A stretch of DNA of 64,000 nucleotides from contig JAULSU010000001.1 in NCBI GenBank assembly GCA_030512335.1, forward strand, positions 4,154,001 through 4,218,000, read 5' to 3'. The translations under genes and the position numbers were made by a program. The first letter of the stretch is position 1, and every line of letters begins with the position of its first letter. Below the pieces are notes generated by a model. That model had not been told where the DNA came from and did no database searches. It saw nothing but the letters and a program-made list of their open reading frames with translations. Shown here piece after piece: positions 10,966 to 22,141 of this stretch. Origin of the DNA: Immersiella caudata (taxonomy: Eukaryota; Ascomycota; Sordariomycetes; Sordariales; Lasiosphaeriaceae).

Positions 10966-11995
10966 ATGCCTCTCCAATCCGAACCCCCCAATGTCAAGGT
11001 ACGCGGATCACCCTCAAACCCTCCCCATCTGAGACGGCGGTCCGTGAGCTTACACCATCGAGATCGTCATCGTCGGTGCCGGTTCGGTGGGCGTGACAAC
11101 AGCATATGCTCTCCTACTGAGCAATCTTGCCTCCGAGATCGTCCTGCTCGACATTGACACCACGCGAGCTGAGGGAGAGGTCATCGACCTCAGTCATGCC
11201 GCCCACTTCGCACACGCCAAGGTGCGTGTGGCGCGTGGGTACGAAGACTGCGCGGGCGCTACCATCGTCATCATCACGGCCGGAGTCAATCAAAAGCCAG
11301 GACAAACACGCCTCGACCTGGTCAAGACCAACTATCGGTTGTTCGAATCGGTTGTGCCGCAGGTGGCTCGTCACGCGCCCGACACCATCCTGCTGGTAGC
11401 CACCAACCCTGTCGATGTGTTGACCCAGGCCGCACAGGACTTGTCCGGCTTCCCCACAGAGCGAGTTATCGGCTCCGGAACGGCCATGGACACAACCCGC
11501 TTCAGGCACGAGCTGGGCCGCCATTACCGCGTCAATCCGCGCAACGTGCACGCCGTGATAATCGGCGAGCACGGCGACAGCCAAATACCTGTGTGGTCGT
11601 TGGCAAGCATCGCGGGAATGCGGCTGCGCGACTACTGTCGACAAGCGGGCGTCGAGTACGACGAGGCAGCCATGGATGCTGTTGCGCAGCGGACGCGCGG
11701 TGCCGCGTACGAGATTATCAAGCGGAAGGGCAAGACAAACTACGGAGTTGCGTCGGTGTTGGTGGGCATCGTCGAACCAATTGTTAAGAACAATGATGCC
11801 ATTGTCACCGTGTCGAGGGTGGGAATTTATGAGGGCGTGGGACCGGTTGCGCTTAGCATGCCGTGCAAGTTGAACAACAGCGGCGCACATATGGACGTAC
11901 CGCTCATGCTGGACGATGTTGAAAGGGAGGGACTGAGAAAGTCGGCGGAGAGCATACTGGAAGCGCTGAACTCTGCGAGAAATCCGGAATCATGA
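10966..11995 (+). CDS. L-lactate dehydrogenase (LDH/MDH superfamily)
   Basis: Two exons, 10966-10998 and 11063-11995, with a 64-bp intron (GTACGC donor, GAG acceptor), giving 321 aa. The first exon carries only MPLQSEPPNVK. Exon 2 opens directly with the nucleotide-binding loop IVIVGAGSVG, then LLDID, DLVKTNYRLFE, VATNPVDVLT, and the active site IIGEHGDSQIPVWS. The substrate loop GVNQKPGQTRLDL has Gln where lactate dehydrogenases have it and malate dehydrogenases have Arg, and SGTAMDTTRFRHELG is also LDH-like. It would interconvert pyruvate and L-lactate with NADH in the cytosol. It lies alone between a pseudogene and a gene-poor island, so its neighbours say little about regulation. Confidence 0.9.
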
Positions 11996-12382
11996 AGGGG
12001 GAGGGAGGCGAAATTCAACCAAAGTTTCAAGTTCCGCAAATTTCCGTCTTTGTTGCTTGGTGACACTGAGACCCGGCTTCGGTCTCTCAAAGGGGGGTCT
12101 TGTTTCCGTTTATATGGCCCCATGGGTGAACTTCCTCTCGTCTGTTCTTTTGGAGACCGTTCAACCTTCTATCCGTCAAATCGATCCATGCCGCCTAGAA
12201 AGAAAAAAGACTTTATCAAATCCCAAGATCGCCGCAGAGAGTGTTGGACAGAGGCATCAAGGTTAGGTATGATAAAGCCCCGTTCCGCAACATAGATCTA
12301 GAACAAGGCGACTCTTGGATTGTTGAGTGTGGTAGGAAGTGTCGTTATCGAAGCAACCAGAAGCAACCAAAACAAAGCAATC

Positions 12383-12736
12383 ATGAGCGGCGCAGACGCA
12401 TATCCACAGCTCCACGTGTTCACGTGTCACACCATCGCGGTTGGCGGCCTTCGACATCCGAGAAAAGGCGCAGGATACGACTTCACCAGACGTCGCAAGA
12501 TCCTCAGGCTCGATGAGTTCTGCCCATGCTGCGAGAAGATGCGAGAGCGGGAACTCGCCAGAACCGAGGCATGGCTCGTCCCACCACTACCTTCGCCGCC
12601 GCCGGCCGAGGGCGCACAAGGGTTAGATTCAAACCTTGCGGAACAGCAATCCGACGTCGAAGAAGAGGACCGAAAGACGGACCCGCACCAGATAAGGTGG
12701 AAAGATTCGAAAGGCAACGGCGACATTGGCCACTAG
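12383..12736 (+). CDS. small hypothetical protein (weak)
   Basis: A 117-aa frame starting MSGADAYPQLHVF, with a CHTI segment and later FCPCCEKMRERELART, and an acidic end (SDVEEEDRKTD). The Cys pattern could bind a metal, and the composition is more protein-like than neighbouring frames. No family was recognised. Opposing frames of similar length overlap it, so it may be chance in GC-rich DNA. Confidence 0.3.
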   Translation: MSGADAYPQLHVFTCHTIAVGGLRHPRKGAGYDFTRRRKILRLDEFCPCCEKMRERELARTEAWLVPPLPSPPPAEGAQGLDSNLAEQQSDVEEEDRKTDPHQIRWKDSKGNGDIGH

Positions 12737-12832
12737 GCAGCCGTGGCGGTGGGGACGGCGCAGGATCCTTCATCGACCCCTCGGGCTCAAACTCCAATTC
12801 CCCAACAAAAATCCCCAAGCCGTGATGACTCG

Positions 12833-12863
<31 letters not shown>

Positions 12864-14528
12864 ACGGCGAGACACAGCAGAGGATGAGAACACTAGAAGT
12901 CCACATAGCACAATTGAAAGCGTGCAGCTGCAAGCAGACTGATGCAGTGCGTTGCAAGCGTGCCCGCGGTGTCATGTGTGTCACTGCACCTCATCAACAT
13001 GGGAATCCGCTCTTGACGCTGCCGATGGCCGACGTGACTCCTCCCCTTCTTTCCCCCGCTTCACTTTTTTGGACCGTTGCGGACCTGGGGCCTTGCGTCG
13101 TATTCCCCAGCACCTTCTCCAACTGGATGCCACTTCCAGGTTTCGCCACCACGCGGAGCGTCTGCCGATTGTGTAAGAGACGAGGCCAAACCGTGCGACG
13201 CGACCGCAAAACGTCATGATCTGTGCTGCCAGGCAGACGTGGGACCATCCGCCATTCAGTCCACCTGAGCGAAGCGGGTCCGTCGGATGGCGTGTCCTCC
13301 GCGTGGCCCCGGTCCGGGCGCCGCTCGTGCGACTATTCTGAGAGACATCCGGTGCTGTTGGCCGTCTTCGCAGGGCGAGTTTCCTCTCAGGAGCCGACAA
13401 AAAACTTCTGTCGCGCGTCTATTCAGACGACGGGGCATTGCCCTATCTCAATCGGTTCCAAGCTGTCGGATTGCTGGGGTGGTCGACTGCGCCTTCGAGG
13501 GCCAATGGCTTGCGGGAAAGCTGGGGTACGATGGGGAAAGTTGGAGCTCCGTTGGGGGTTCGTGCCGAAGCGGCCCATGTCAGGCATTGCAGCCATAGCC
13601 GCCTGGCGGCCTCAGAAACCGGCTTGGACACGGCGCGGAAGGGTCGCGGAGGGGTCGGTTCATCGGTTGTTCGAGGACTGGATGCCTCGATTCCCAGGCC
13701 ACAATGCATTTCCCCCACCTGCGTCCTCAGTCCGCCTCAGTGGCAGTGCTCGGTCTGGACCAAACCTGTCCACTAACGACCTCGGATTTTGATGTTCTGC
13801 ATCAGTAGCACAAAACGAGGACAACACACCTGACTGATCTTTATCCGCCACACAAAATGCAGCTTTTTTGAGGCTCAAGGCCAGCGGGTGAATTTCTCTC
13901 CATCAATCGATATTTCGTGCAGCTGGTGCGACGGGCTACGGCCCTCGCCTGCCCGGCAGATCGGTCGTCGGAGGACAGCAGGCTGGCGCCTTTGTCTCTG
14001 CCCCTCTGTGCCTTGTTGAGCATTGCAATGTTTACCGGTTGCCTGCGCCAAGCGGGTCGTCGCGGCTGTCCAGACGGCCACATGTGGGTCGCTCTGGAAA
14101 CATGGGATTCATCATTTGTTCATGCAACCCATGGAGACGGCCGCACACAATAGGCTGGAGGGCTCAATCGCAACTGCGCTGCCTCGAAAGGGTGTGAGAC
14201 CTTGCATGTCCACCCCACTCCGGGATACTGAGCCACCACGCCGAATTACGCACAACAACCCCAGGCCGCAGAGGTGCCTTCCCATTCATGTACTTCGCAG
14301 CGATGGTCGTATGCAACACAATCCCACAAAGCCGATTATTAAAATGTGAGCAGTTTCCGCACTTTGACGGAGCCTCGTGTCGTCTGAGATCTCCCAGACA
14401 ATTGGCAACAAGCAAAGACAGGTTTGTCTCCGCGAACTGTCCTGACCGTTCCTTCCCCCCTATTTCAGCACATAAACAACCCCACCTGCTCCTCCACCTG
14501 CTCGCAAGGCTCCCACACCAAAAAAAAA
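12737..14528. other. gene-poor spacer with CAGG microsatellite
   Basis: About 1.8 kb, GC-rich, with many overlapping short frames on both strands and no recognisable protein. Apart from the CAGG repeat at 12833-12860, nothing is identifiable. The end from about 14440 is the amidoligase leader (CT-rich, then an A run at 14520-14529). Confidence 0.5.
12833..12860. repeat. (CAGG)7 microsatellite
   Basis: Seven perfect tandem copies of CAGG followed by CAG. Likely length-polymorphic between strains. Confidence 0.95.
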
Positions 14529-15764
14529 ATGACCCATCGGGTTGTGCACTTTGCGCCCACCATGACTCCCCCTCGCCATTCCCATCACCACCACCGCCAC
14601 CATGACGACAACCTCATCCACCGCCCGAGCGTCCGATTGTACGGAGACGAAGCGCCACGGGTTGCCCCTGACTTCCTCTTTTGCGTCGAACTCGGCCTCC
14701 TCGTCCGCAGCCGGAATATCCAGCATACCGATGTCTCCACGCTGATGGACGAGGTTAGCGCCCGCCTCCGGGACGTCGGCCTCGCCAACCATATCCACTA
14801 CGACGGTACTCGAGAGAGCCACAAGGATTGGACCCTCGTCGAAGACAGGACGATCCCAACTCAGCCTGCCGACCACCGGTTTGGCATGCGAGTCGTCTCG
14901 CCCTTCTTTCGGTTCGGACCCGGTCACGCTGAAACCTGGCTCCCACTCCTCGATGTCGTCATGTCCGTCCTCAACTATGACTTCGAGCTCACTACCCATC
15001 ATCAGTGCAACACCAGCGTGCACGTCGTCCCATCACGCGGCTACTGGCATCTGAGCGAAGCCAAGGGCCTTGCCACAAGTGCCATCTACTTCGAGCGTTG
15101 CTTAGACGCCCTGATGCCATACTACCGACGGCGTACAATCTGGGCCAAGAGCAACCGCCACAACCCCTACATGGGAAAGCGCACTGTTCCGGCATGCGTA
15201 GCCGCCATCCACGGACAGACGACCACTATTCGTCAACTTGCTGCCCATATGAACTGGTGCGGCGCCGACACTCCCACTGGTGAAGCCCTCGGACAGACCT
15301 CCGACTTCCCCCACGAATCCTTCCGCTGGAACTTCCTCGCAAAAAGCCTTCTCGGAGGCACTGGCGATGGTTACCGCACAATTGAGTTCCGTCAGCCACC
15401 AGGTTCCACCGACGCCGCCGAAGCCATCAAGTGGGTCATGCTTGTTGGTTGCTTCGCCCGTCTCAGCTGCGCCTTCTCCGTGCGCACCGACGACAAGCCG
15501 AGCCTCTTTGCCCTCGGAAAGTGGGTACGATACGAGGCGCGGATATGCGGTTTCGGTCGCCTTTACGTTGACGAACTGAAGAGGATGTTCGAGCGCGCCG
15601 ACGTGCCCCAGTTCGATTTCAGCGCGGGACGAGACCCCGAAGTCATCTCTTTAGAGGAGGGTGCAAGACTTCGATGGAAGGAGACGTGGAACTGCAATGT
15701 TGGCCAGCGGAAGTATACGGAGCTCTCCAAGAAAACGCAGAAGCTGAGAAGTCAGAGAGCTTGA
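14529..15764 (+). CDS. Amidoligase_2-family protein
   Basis: Intronless, 411 aa from ATG 14529 just after an A run; a second ATG 11 codons in is possible. A His-rich start (residues 17-25) leads to the catalytic-like domain. Residues 49-57 read FLFCVELGL, then WTLVEDRTI (about 101-109) and RVVSPFFRFG. Further on come CNTSVHVVPS, YFERCLDALMPYYRR and YRTIEFRQPPGS. These are the landmarks of fungal Amidoligase_2 proteins, ATP-grasp-distant relatives of the COOH-NH2 ligase/glutamine synthetase fold that form amide bonds. Such proteins are common and multicopy in Pezizomycotina, and their substrates are unknown. No operon-like partner is present; the nearest genes are LDH and a receptor, more than 2 kb away. 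Confidence 0.8.
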   Translation: MTHRVVHFAPTMTPPRHSHHHHRHHDDNLIHRPSVRLYGDEAPRVAPDFLFCVELGLLVRSRNIQHTDVSTLMDEVSARLRDVGLANHIHYDGTRESHKDWTLVEDRTIPTQPADHRFGMRVVSPFFRFGPGHAETWLPLLDVVMSVLNYDFELTTHHQCNTSVHVVPSRGYWHLSEAKGLATSAIYFERCLDALMPYYRRRTIWAKSNRHNPYMGKRTVPACVAAIHGQTTTIRQLAAHMNWCGADTPTGEALGQTSDFPHESFRWNFLAKSLLGGTGDGYRTIEFRQPPGSTDAAEAIKWVMLVGCFARLSCAFSVRTDDKPSLFALGKWVRYEARICGFGRLYVDELKRMFERADVPQFDFSAGRDPEVISLEEGARLRWKETWNCNVGQRKYTELSKKTQKLRSQRA

Positions 15765-17407
15765 GAGTCTTCAAGTGATGCGCAGTCGATGTTTTGTTAC
15801 GCTTGTGCTGATATTATGGTGTATGACCGGATGGGAAAGGCGTTTTCAGGATATACCCAAAGAATTTCATAGGTACGGATCTGGGATTTTGCCGCTGCAG
15901 GTTGCTCACAGCGGGACAGGAGATGGAAGCAAAATGGGTTGATATCCTCTGATCATCTCAATTTTTCCGTTCATTTTAGTCGAGGTTGAGGCGGAACATC
16001 AGGATGACACCGCATAGCCTTGGATAAGGAAATGAGGCTCGCAACACTCAGAAATGTATAGTATCCATACAATACGTTTTCTTATGCCTCAATCAGCTCC
16101 CTCTCAACGTGCAGCATCATATGAGCCCAAAGCCTCCCGTCCGACAACATACTCCCAGGCCTGCAGCACGAAGCCACCTCTTCTCATTTGCTTCCGAGAA
16201 TCGGCCTCAAAGGAACACAATCACACCTCGTGGATCTCGTGAGGCAAACCCTCATGTCTCGAACACGAAAGTACCTGCCTCTATGCCTTGTGCGCCCGTA
16301 CAACCTCCATCAAACCCATCTCACCTCAGACAGATTTTCCTGCTCGCGGGCAAAATGCCATCATTAGTTACAGTCCAAGTGCAAAAGAAGACTCGGAGGG
16401 GTACGAGCCGTCTCACAAAACGCGGTACATCTGGTGCAACGGTAGATTTGGGTGGTTATTCGCTAGGCCAGTGAAACAGTCCAATGCTAGATTAGGTCGG
16501 GCTATGACACGTAGGACAGGCCTCGGGGCTTCCAAGTGGGATGGTAATCACGATGTGGGTGACATGACGGGCCGGATCCGGGATAGTTTGGGCGGGGGTG
16601 TCTGCCTTGCAATTCTAGAAGGGGAGATCCCGCTGCGGTCCAGGCCGATTTAGAGCGTCGTCACCTGTGGCCTGTGTCACTGGGGTGACGAAAAAGTGGG
16701 CATTGCCACGCTTGCGATACTGAGGACTCGAGGATGAGGTCCAGCTGGGGCGGAGAGTTGGAGGTCCTCCCGGGACTTTACGGGGGGGGGGGGGGGGGGG
16801 GGGGGGGGGCTGGGTGTCAACGCGAAGCCATGGGAAGAAGTTTAGGCCATCAACGGGAGATTTCGGATGGTTGAAAGGCTCAACGAGGTGAGAGCCCGTG
16901 TGGAAAGGTGAACAGCTGAGAAACCGACCGTCATCAAGGGCAGCCCCTATTCAGGCCCTGGCACATGAAAATCGGCTCTCCCTTGCCGATCGATGCACTT
17001 TGGACATGTCAGCAATTCTCTCATCCCCATTCAAAGCACCACAGCCGCAACCGCGTCAAGCGGCACAAGCTTCAAAGAAGAAGCAGGCGCCAGGCGCTTA
17101 AACAAAAGACGACAACCACTCACGGTGAATTCTTTCTGGGCAAACAACACCGCGCCACAAATCCTGATTGAGACCCCACTGCACCCTCTTTTTCAGTGGC
17201 GCCACTGCTTGACGAATCGAAAAAGGAAGCACCCCGCATTGTCGCCCAAGCTAAACAACCAGACGAAAGGCCTGAGGTGGCATCCAGCATCTGACCTTTA
17301 GCTCGCCACCAAAAGTTGTCGATCACAAACTTGAGGAAATCTCTTCTTCACATTTGACTTGGAAGGACAGAGCGATGGGAAATGCAGCTGAGCAAAAACA
17401 AGATGTT
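15765..17407. other. gene-poor spacer with 28-G homopolymer
   Basis: About 1.6 kb with no supportable gene. It contains a run of 28 G at 16782-16809 and miscellaneous short frames. Confidence 0.5.
16782..16809. repeat. poly(G) homopolymer, 28 bp
   Basis: Twenty-eight uninterrupted G residues. Such a long G run is unusual in nuclear DNA and could be an assembly or polymerase artefact or a G-quadruplex-forming tract. Confidence 0.9.
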
Positions 17408-17527
17408 GACTAGAGTGGGATTCGAACACACGCCCCCTTTCGGACTACGAAATCAAGATCTCGAAAGATGGTGATGTTATTAAGGAACTCCCTCACGTAG
17501 CGCCTTAGACTGCTCGGCCATCTCGCC
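17408..17527 (-). tRNA. tRNA-Leu-like locus with intron, probably degenerate
   Basis: On the minus strand a class-II tRNA outline is clear. The 5' arm is GGCGAGA, then TG, D-arm GCC...GGC with a loop ending in CTAA, anticodon stem CTACG with partner CGTAG, a variable arm, and a TTCGAAT T-loop ending at 17408. The 3' strand TCTAGTC pairs with the 5' arm except at one position, and the T-stem GTGTG/CCCAC has one mismatch. About 45 bases between the stem strands imply an intron after the anticodon loop. Canonical Leu tRNAs would have T at position 33, but this loop starts TGAGGG. An intron segment CCTTAA would pair with a TTAAGG loop, as if the ancestral anticodon was AAG. I infer a tRNA-Leu(AAG)-derived pseudogene or a diverged copy. 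Confidence 0.6.
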
Positions 17528-18936
17528 TTTTTGTGATGGTTTTGTGAGGGTATTCCTGGTTCATGTGTGGGTTGGTGGTGACGGCGAGTCAGGCGGTTGT
17601 GGGTTCGGCGGGGTGAGAGTTTGCTCCTGGCCTTGGCGGCGATGAGTATGGCGGGATACCATTCGCTCCTGATATGGTGAGGGAAGATCTTCTTTTCGCC
17701 ATCCGGCTTTCGCGGCTAAGCTCGGGCGAGACACTTGACCATAGCAAACAACCTATTTCGTTGCCTGCCCGAAATGACGCGACTTCGATCATCCTCTGCT
17801 CATCTCGACGTTGCAAGTGCTATGAGGGGGCCGACGTTTTGGACTGTGGAGGTTGGGGGCGACTGTAGGTTAATGCGGCCAGTCCGAGAGGCGCCTAAAA
17901 GTGCAACCAGGACCTCACGTTGGCGAGCGGCAAAGTCTACTTGGGTGGTGCGGGAGGCAACGTAATAGGCACATGGGCCGTGGAGGGGACAAACTTGCGA
18001 ATACATTGGGCGATTGAGGTATGCGTTTCTGGCAGTCGGAAAGCTTGGCGACCAAGTGCTTCTGCTGGACCACACAACCCCTCAAGGCCTTGTACGTATT
18101 AGCAGGTACGTAAAAGAACCAGGGGCAAATGATTGAAACCAAACGAGACCCAAAAAAAAGCGGGGGGGGGGAAGCAAAACACTGTTGTCAGGGACCTCGG
18201 GGGTTTGTTTGACTTCCTCGGCAGCTTGGTGCATGTCTTGATCCGGGGATGAACTCTACAGGCCTCCCATTAATCTCAGCAGTAGTGCACTCATAGGAAT
18301 GGCCAGATCTAGACTTACACTGTGGACGCCAAAACCCTCAGACGCAATCGACTGTGATGGAGGCAAGGGTTCGGCAAGCTTCTCGAAGACTTTTGGGCGG
18401 CCAGGCAGTAGTGATGAACGGTGTGCTGTGTAGTATCCCTTACAGCCATGCATTTTGGCGATCGGAGAATTCTCGACTTTGAGCAACCAACCGCGGGGCG
18501 GGATGATCGCGCGAAGCGGCCAACCGCCCAACCAACATGGTTGCATCGTCGACCACCTTGGCAGGAAAGCAGCGTGGCACAGGTCTCCAATTCGCGTGAG
18601 AGGACGATTGGCGGCAGAGGATAGAACACACCCGGGGGCCGAATCATGGGTAGCAAATAACCCCTACGTCTTCACTAGCGCTGGTCAGTTGCCCCGAAAG
18701 ATGGGGGCGCCTTACCTCTCCGTAGTTAGTGATGCTGCACAAGCAACGACATCAAACATTTGTGATGAGAGGTATGCGACGCCTGGGCCGCACCCTGGTG
18801 TGGTGAGGAACTGAACATAAGGCAAACACCATTCCCAGTCTTTCTGCCACTGCTCTTTCCCGTGCCCCCATCACGCCAACAAGCTCGTGCCGCCCAACAG
18901 AGAGTAAACCAAACACGCCAACATTTGTGCCACACC
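17528..18936. other. gene-poor spacer
   Basis: 1.4 kb without a recognisable gene. A G-rich run lies near 18160-18170. The end contains the receptor promoter. Confidence 0.5.
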
Positions 18937-20560
18937 ATGCCTCAACCCAAACTGCCCCAGTCTCTAGCCGAGCTGCCACCAGATGTCGTGGCATTCAACG
19001 CGGGCCCGAGGATGGTCAAAGCAACCGTATCCATGACGGCCATAGCTGTGCTTGTCGTCATCCTTCGCTTCAGCATAAGGTTGCGGGCGTCCTCAGGCCA
19101 CAGACTTGGCGTTGATGACTGGCTAATTTTGCTGGCGGCGGTGAGCAGCTGAGCTCTATGGATGTTTTCAGTCCAACACTGACCACCTTAGATACTCCTT
19201 TGTGTGTTCACGTTAACTGGTGTACTTGGTTCGTTCATTATGCTGCATGCTCTGCTCTGCTCTGCCGCTGACGAATCTTTCTCAGGCGTCTACAACGGCG
19301 GAATGGGGAGATATCTCGTCGTCAACATGGTCACTAACCCAATGCTGTTGCAAAATACAATGTTGGTACGTGCTGTTTTGAGCCCTGTTCGTAGGTCAGA
19401 TTATTGAAGCGACTAACGTCTGTCAGTACCTTTATATCTCCGAGTACTTCTACTTCACCTCCCTTCTTGCAATAAAAGCATCAATCCTTACCATGTACAC
19501 CCGAATTGTAAGTATGAAGTCAGCAGCGATCTCTCGGAGAGTAATGGGAGAAAGTTGACACCCAACAGTTCCCAACTCGCTTCATGAGAGTTGCGGTGTA
19601 CGTCCTTGGGGGCTTCGTCGGTGTCTTGTGGCTGGCATCGATCCTCGTGGTCGTATTCCAATGTACCCCGGTGCAGAAGGCATACCTGCCATACTTGGAA
19701 GGAGGCTATTGTCTGGATACGATGGACTGGTTCTTGGGCAACTCAGTTCCGAATATAGCCTCGGAGCTTCTGATTCTCATTCTTCCAACCCGCGAGATTT
19801 GGAAGCTCAAGGTGTCAAGACCTCAGAAAATTGCCATTTCGGTCGTTTTCTTGATGGGAGCAGTGTCAGTTTGTCTCGAGCTGAGGAGAATTTCCATGAC
19901 GCACCAGTGCTAACATCGACTTACAGGATCATCATCGTCACCTGCATCCGCTTGGAAGGACTGGTCGTTCACGCGAACGGTCCCAAGCCCGACCTCACCA
20001 GTAGGTTCCAACTCGTTGGATAGTGTTTCGAGGAGTGCTGACTTGATGCCGCAGAGGACATCGCCCACGGGTGGATCTACACGTGCGCTGAGCCAGTCGT
20101 TGCGATCGTCACAGCGTGTCTTCCGGCCATGAGCCCGTTGCTCCGCTTCATCTTTGGCAAGGCGTTCTCTTCGAGACACTCTAAAAATAGCGACGAAGAG
20201 AGCCCGAGAAGAGAGATAGTGACAATTGGCGGGTCTGGCGGCAAGTCCAGGGGATCCGACTCCAGATCAGAAGGGCTTAGTTACAGCCAGTACAGCAGCA
20301 CCGGGTCGCTGACTTCGATCTGTGACGTCGATGGGAAAAATGGGCGACCTGATACCCCTGTCCCGTGGCCAGGAATGGTGGAAGCGCCGTTAGGGAATCA
20401 GGTTACCATCTACGGCAAACCGTTGGCAAGTTTTGCTCAGGTTCCGACGGTGAGCATGATCACAGTTCGACGTGACTTCCGATTGGCGGCGGAAACTGTG
20501 ACGTCGGGTGAGGCTGGAAACGAGCCAGCGAGCGGTGTCGAAATTGGAGGGCGGATTTGA
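18937..20560 (+). CDS. Pth11-like integral membrane protein, fungal rhodopsin domain
   Basis: Six exons: 18937-19140, 19192-19365, 19427-19507, 19569-19864, 19927-20000 and 20055-20560. All junctions are GT/AG and in phase, giving 444 aa. Residues 1-320 form a seven-helix fungal rhodopsin/SAT4-type domain. Helix 1 follows GPRMVKATVSM, then LGVDDWLILLAA, NTMLYLYISEYFYF, AIKASILTMYTRIF (typical helix-3 signature), VVFQCTPVQKAY, NSVPNIASELLILILPTREIWKL and CIRLEG. The tail is cytosolic, Ser/Gly-rich and about 130 residues long (SSRHSKNSDEESPRRE onward). There is no CFEM domain before the helices. Family members include Pth11-related receptors involved in surface sensing, but most have unknown ligands. 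Confidence 0.85.
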
Positions 20561-20965
20561 TGCGATGACCTGATGGGATGATCTGATGGGCACGACCTGT
20601 GAGACGCTGAGCCGGAGGGCTGCGATCCGATGAGAGGTGCTCATAGGGCATGGCCGCAGAAATAAGCCACTGTCCTGCAGGCAGACGGGATGAGCTCGAG
20701 AAGCGCTGCTGGCGAAGGCCCCGCCAATCGGTCAAGCTGAGCGGAGGCGAACCTGGAAGGCTCACCCGGTGCACCGATCGAGTTAAAATACGCGGTAAAT
20801 GTTGCATAAATACATCCATTTTGATGCTTCTTTCCCGCAAATTGCTGTTCTTGCCTCTGTGCCGGCGCTTGCACCTTCCGTTCACTACCTATTGCAAGAT
20901 GTCAACACGGTGCCACTAGCAGTGAATCAGTCGATAAGAAGCACTCGTTCAGTTTTTCCTTCGAG
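20561..20965. other. intergenic spacer
   Basis: No supportable gene. It separates the receptor 3' end from the HET relic and would contain that gene's former promoter. Confidence 0.5.
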
Positions 20966-22141
20966 ATGCGATTGCTGCACACACAGAGCTATGAGATCTC
21001 TCCGTTTTTCGGCTACGTACCCCCGTATGCCATCCTGTCGCACAGATGGCTTGAAGAGGAGGTGGCATTCGAGGTCATTCAATTCCCCGCCGTTCGGAAG
21101 CGACGCAAAGGCTGGCCGAAGATCGAAAACTGCTGCAAGGTCGCAGCCACCGATGGCTGGGAGTACATATGGATTGACACTTGTTCCATCAACAAAAGCG
21201 ACAGCTCCGAGTTGAGCGAGGCCATCAACTCCATGCTTAGGTGGTACGAGGAAGCTCAAGTTTGCTACGCATTCCTTGACGACGTACCGAAGCAGTGTGC
21301 CCGGTTGGCCCACAAAGGCGTCGGATCTGCATGGCTCCATTGACGAAAATCGCCCGTGGCCATAGACGTGGTGCTTTAGAAGCAGTCGGTAGTTTACTCG
21401 TGGCTGGGCCCTCTAGGAGCTTCTGGCGCCGCAGTTTCTGCTCTTCCTCGACACTGACTGGAATACTATCGGCTCGATAGAGTCCCTGGCCTCTGAAGTT
21501 TCGTCGGTCACTAGCATCAAGCAGAATCAGCTGCACGATTTCCGGTCTTGTTCGGCAGCTACGGGGAGGGTAACAAGGCCTTTGTGCAACTTCACATCGA
21601 GCTGATCCGGCAATCTGCCAACGAGACTGTTCTAACGTGGGACGTCAAACCTGGTAAGTCTCTGCCTTGACCTCAGACTTTTCACTCAATACGGAACGTA
21701 ACTGATGACACAGAACAGCCTGGTAACCTTGGTGTTTCCCCTCACAAAATTTTCGCCAACTCACCGGACGACTATGAAGCATCCAATGGGCTGACCATCT
21801 GGCCATTCAGCACCGATAGACGTGGATTCGATGTTGCAAATGTCTATTTGGGCTTCCGTGGATGTCTTCTGCAGGTAGAATGGGACGAATCAAATCCATA
21901 TAATGTCAAGGCAAAGAATCTGTACGCCACTGAGTTGAGCTGCACGGATCCAAATCACCCGGGATCTCCGATGATTCTATCTCTTAGAAGCGAACGGCTG
22001 GGATCAACTCTGTTCGTGAGGGCAGGTATCAACTTGAATACCCGTCATGAAGCTGGCTTCGGGTTTCTCTGGCAAGACGCAGGCAAACAGAGCGGAACGG
22101 GTGGGACTCCTGCAAGAGATCAGCGACTCTTGTCACGGTAA
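20966..22141 (+). pseudogene. HET-domain (heterokaryon incompatibility) pseudogene
   Basis: The start MRLLHTQSYEI leads into a good HET domain: VPPYAILSHRW, WPKIENCC, DGWEYIWIDTCSI, SSELSEAINSM, YEEAQVCYAFLDDV. The frame then shifts near 21270 and ends at 21341. In the other frame the domain continues as FTRGW and ELLAPQFLLFLD but is broken by TAG at 21363, 21390 (Trp expected) and 21414 (Gln expected). About 40 residues are missing before LFGSYGEGNKAF near 21550. A C-terminal part resumes after a 60-bp intron-like gap (GTAAGT ... ACACAG) and runs to about 22141. HET proteins trigger non-self recognition and cell death in fungi; this copy cannot make a full protein. The Trp and Gln stops are CpA-to-TpA changes, as left by RIP. 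Confidence 0.82.

Noticed and set aside
11114..11890. 258-aa minus-strand frame
   Set aside because: Antisense shadow of the lactate dehydrogenase gene.
14310..14322. ATGGTCGTATG, matching the end of a 5S rRNA reverse complement
   Set aside because: Only 11 bases match; the rest of the expected 5S sequence and its internal control regions are not found.
14460..15023. 187-aa minus-strand frame opposite the amidoligase
   Set aside because: Antisense shadow of the Amidoligase_2 coding region.
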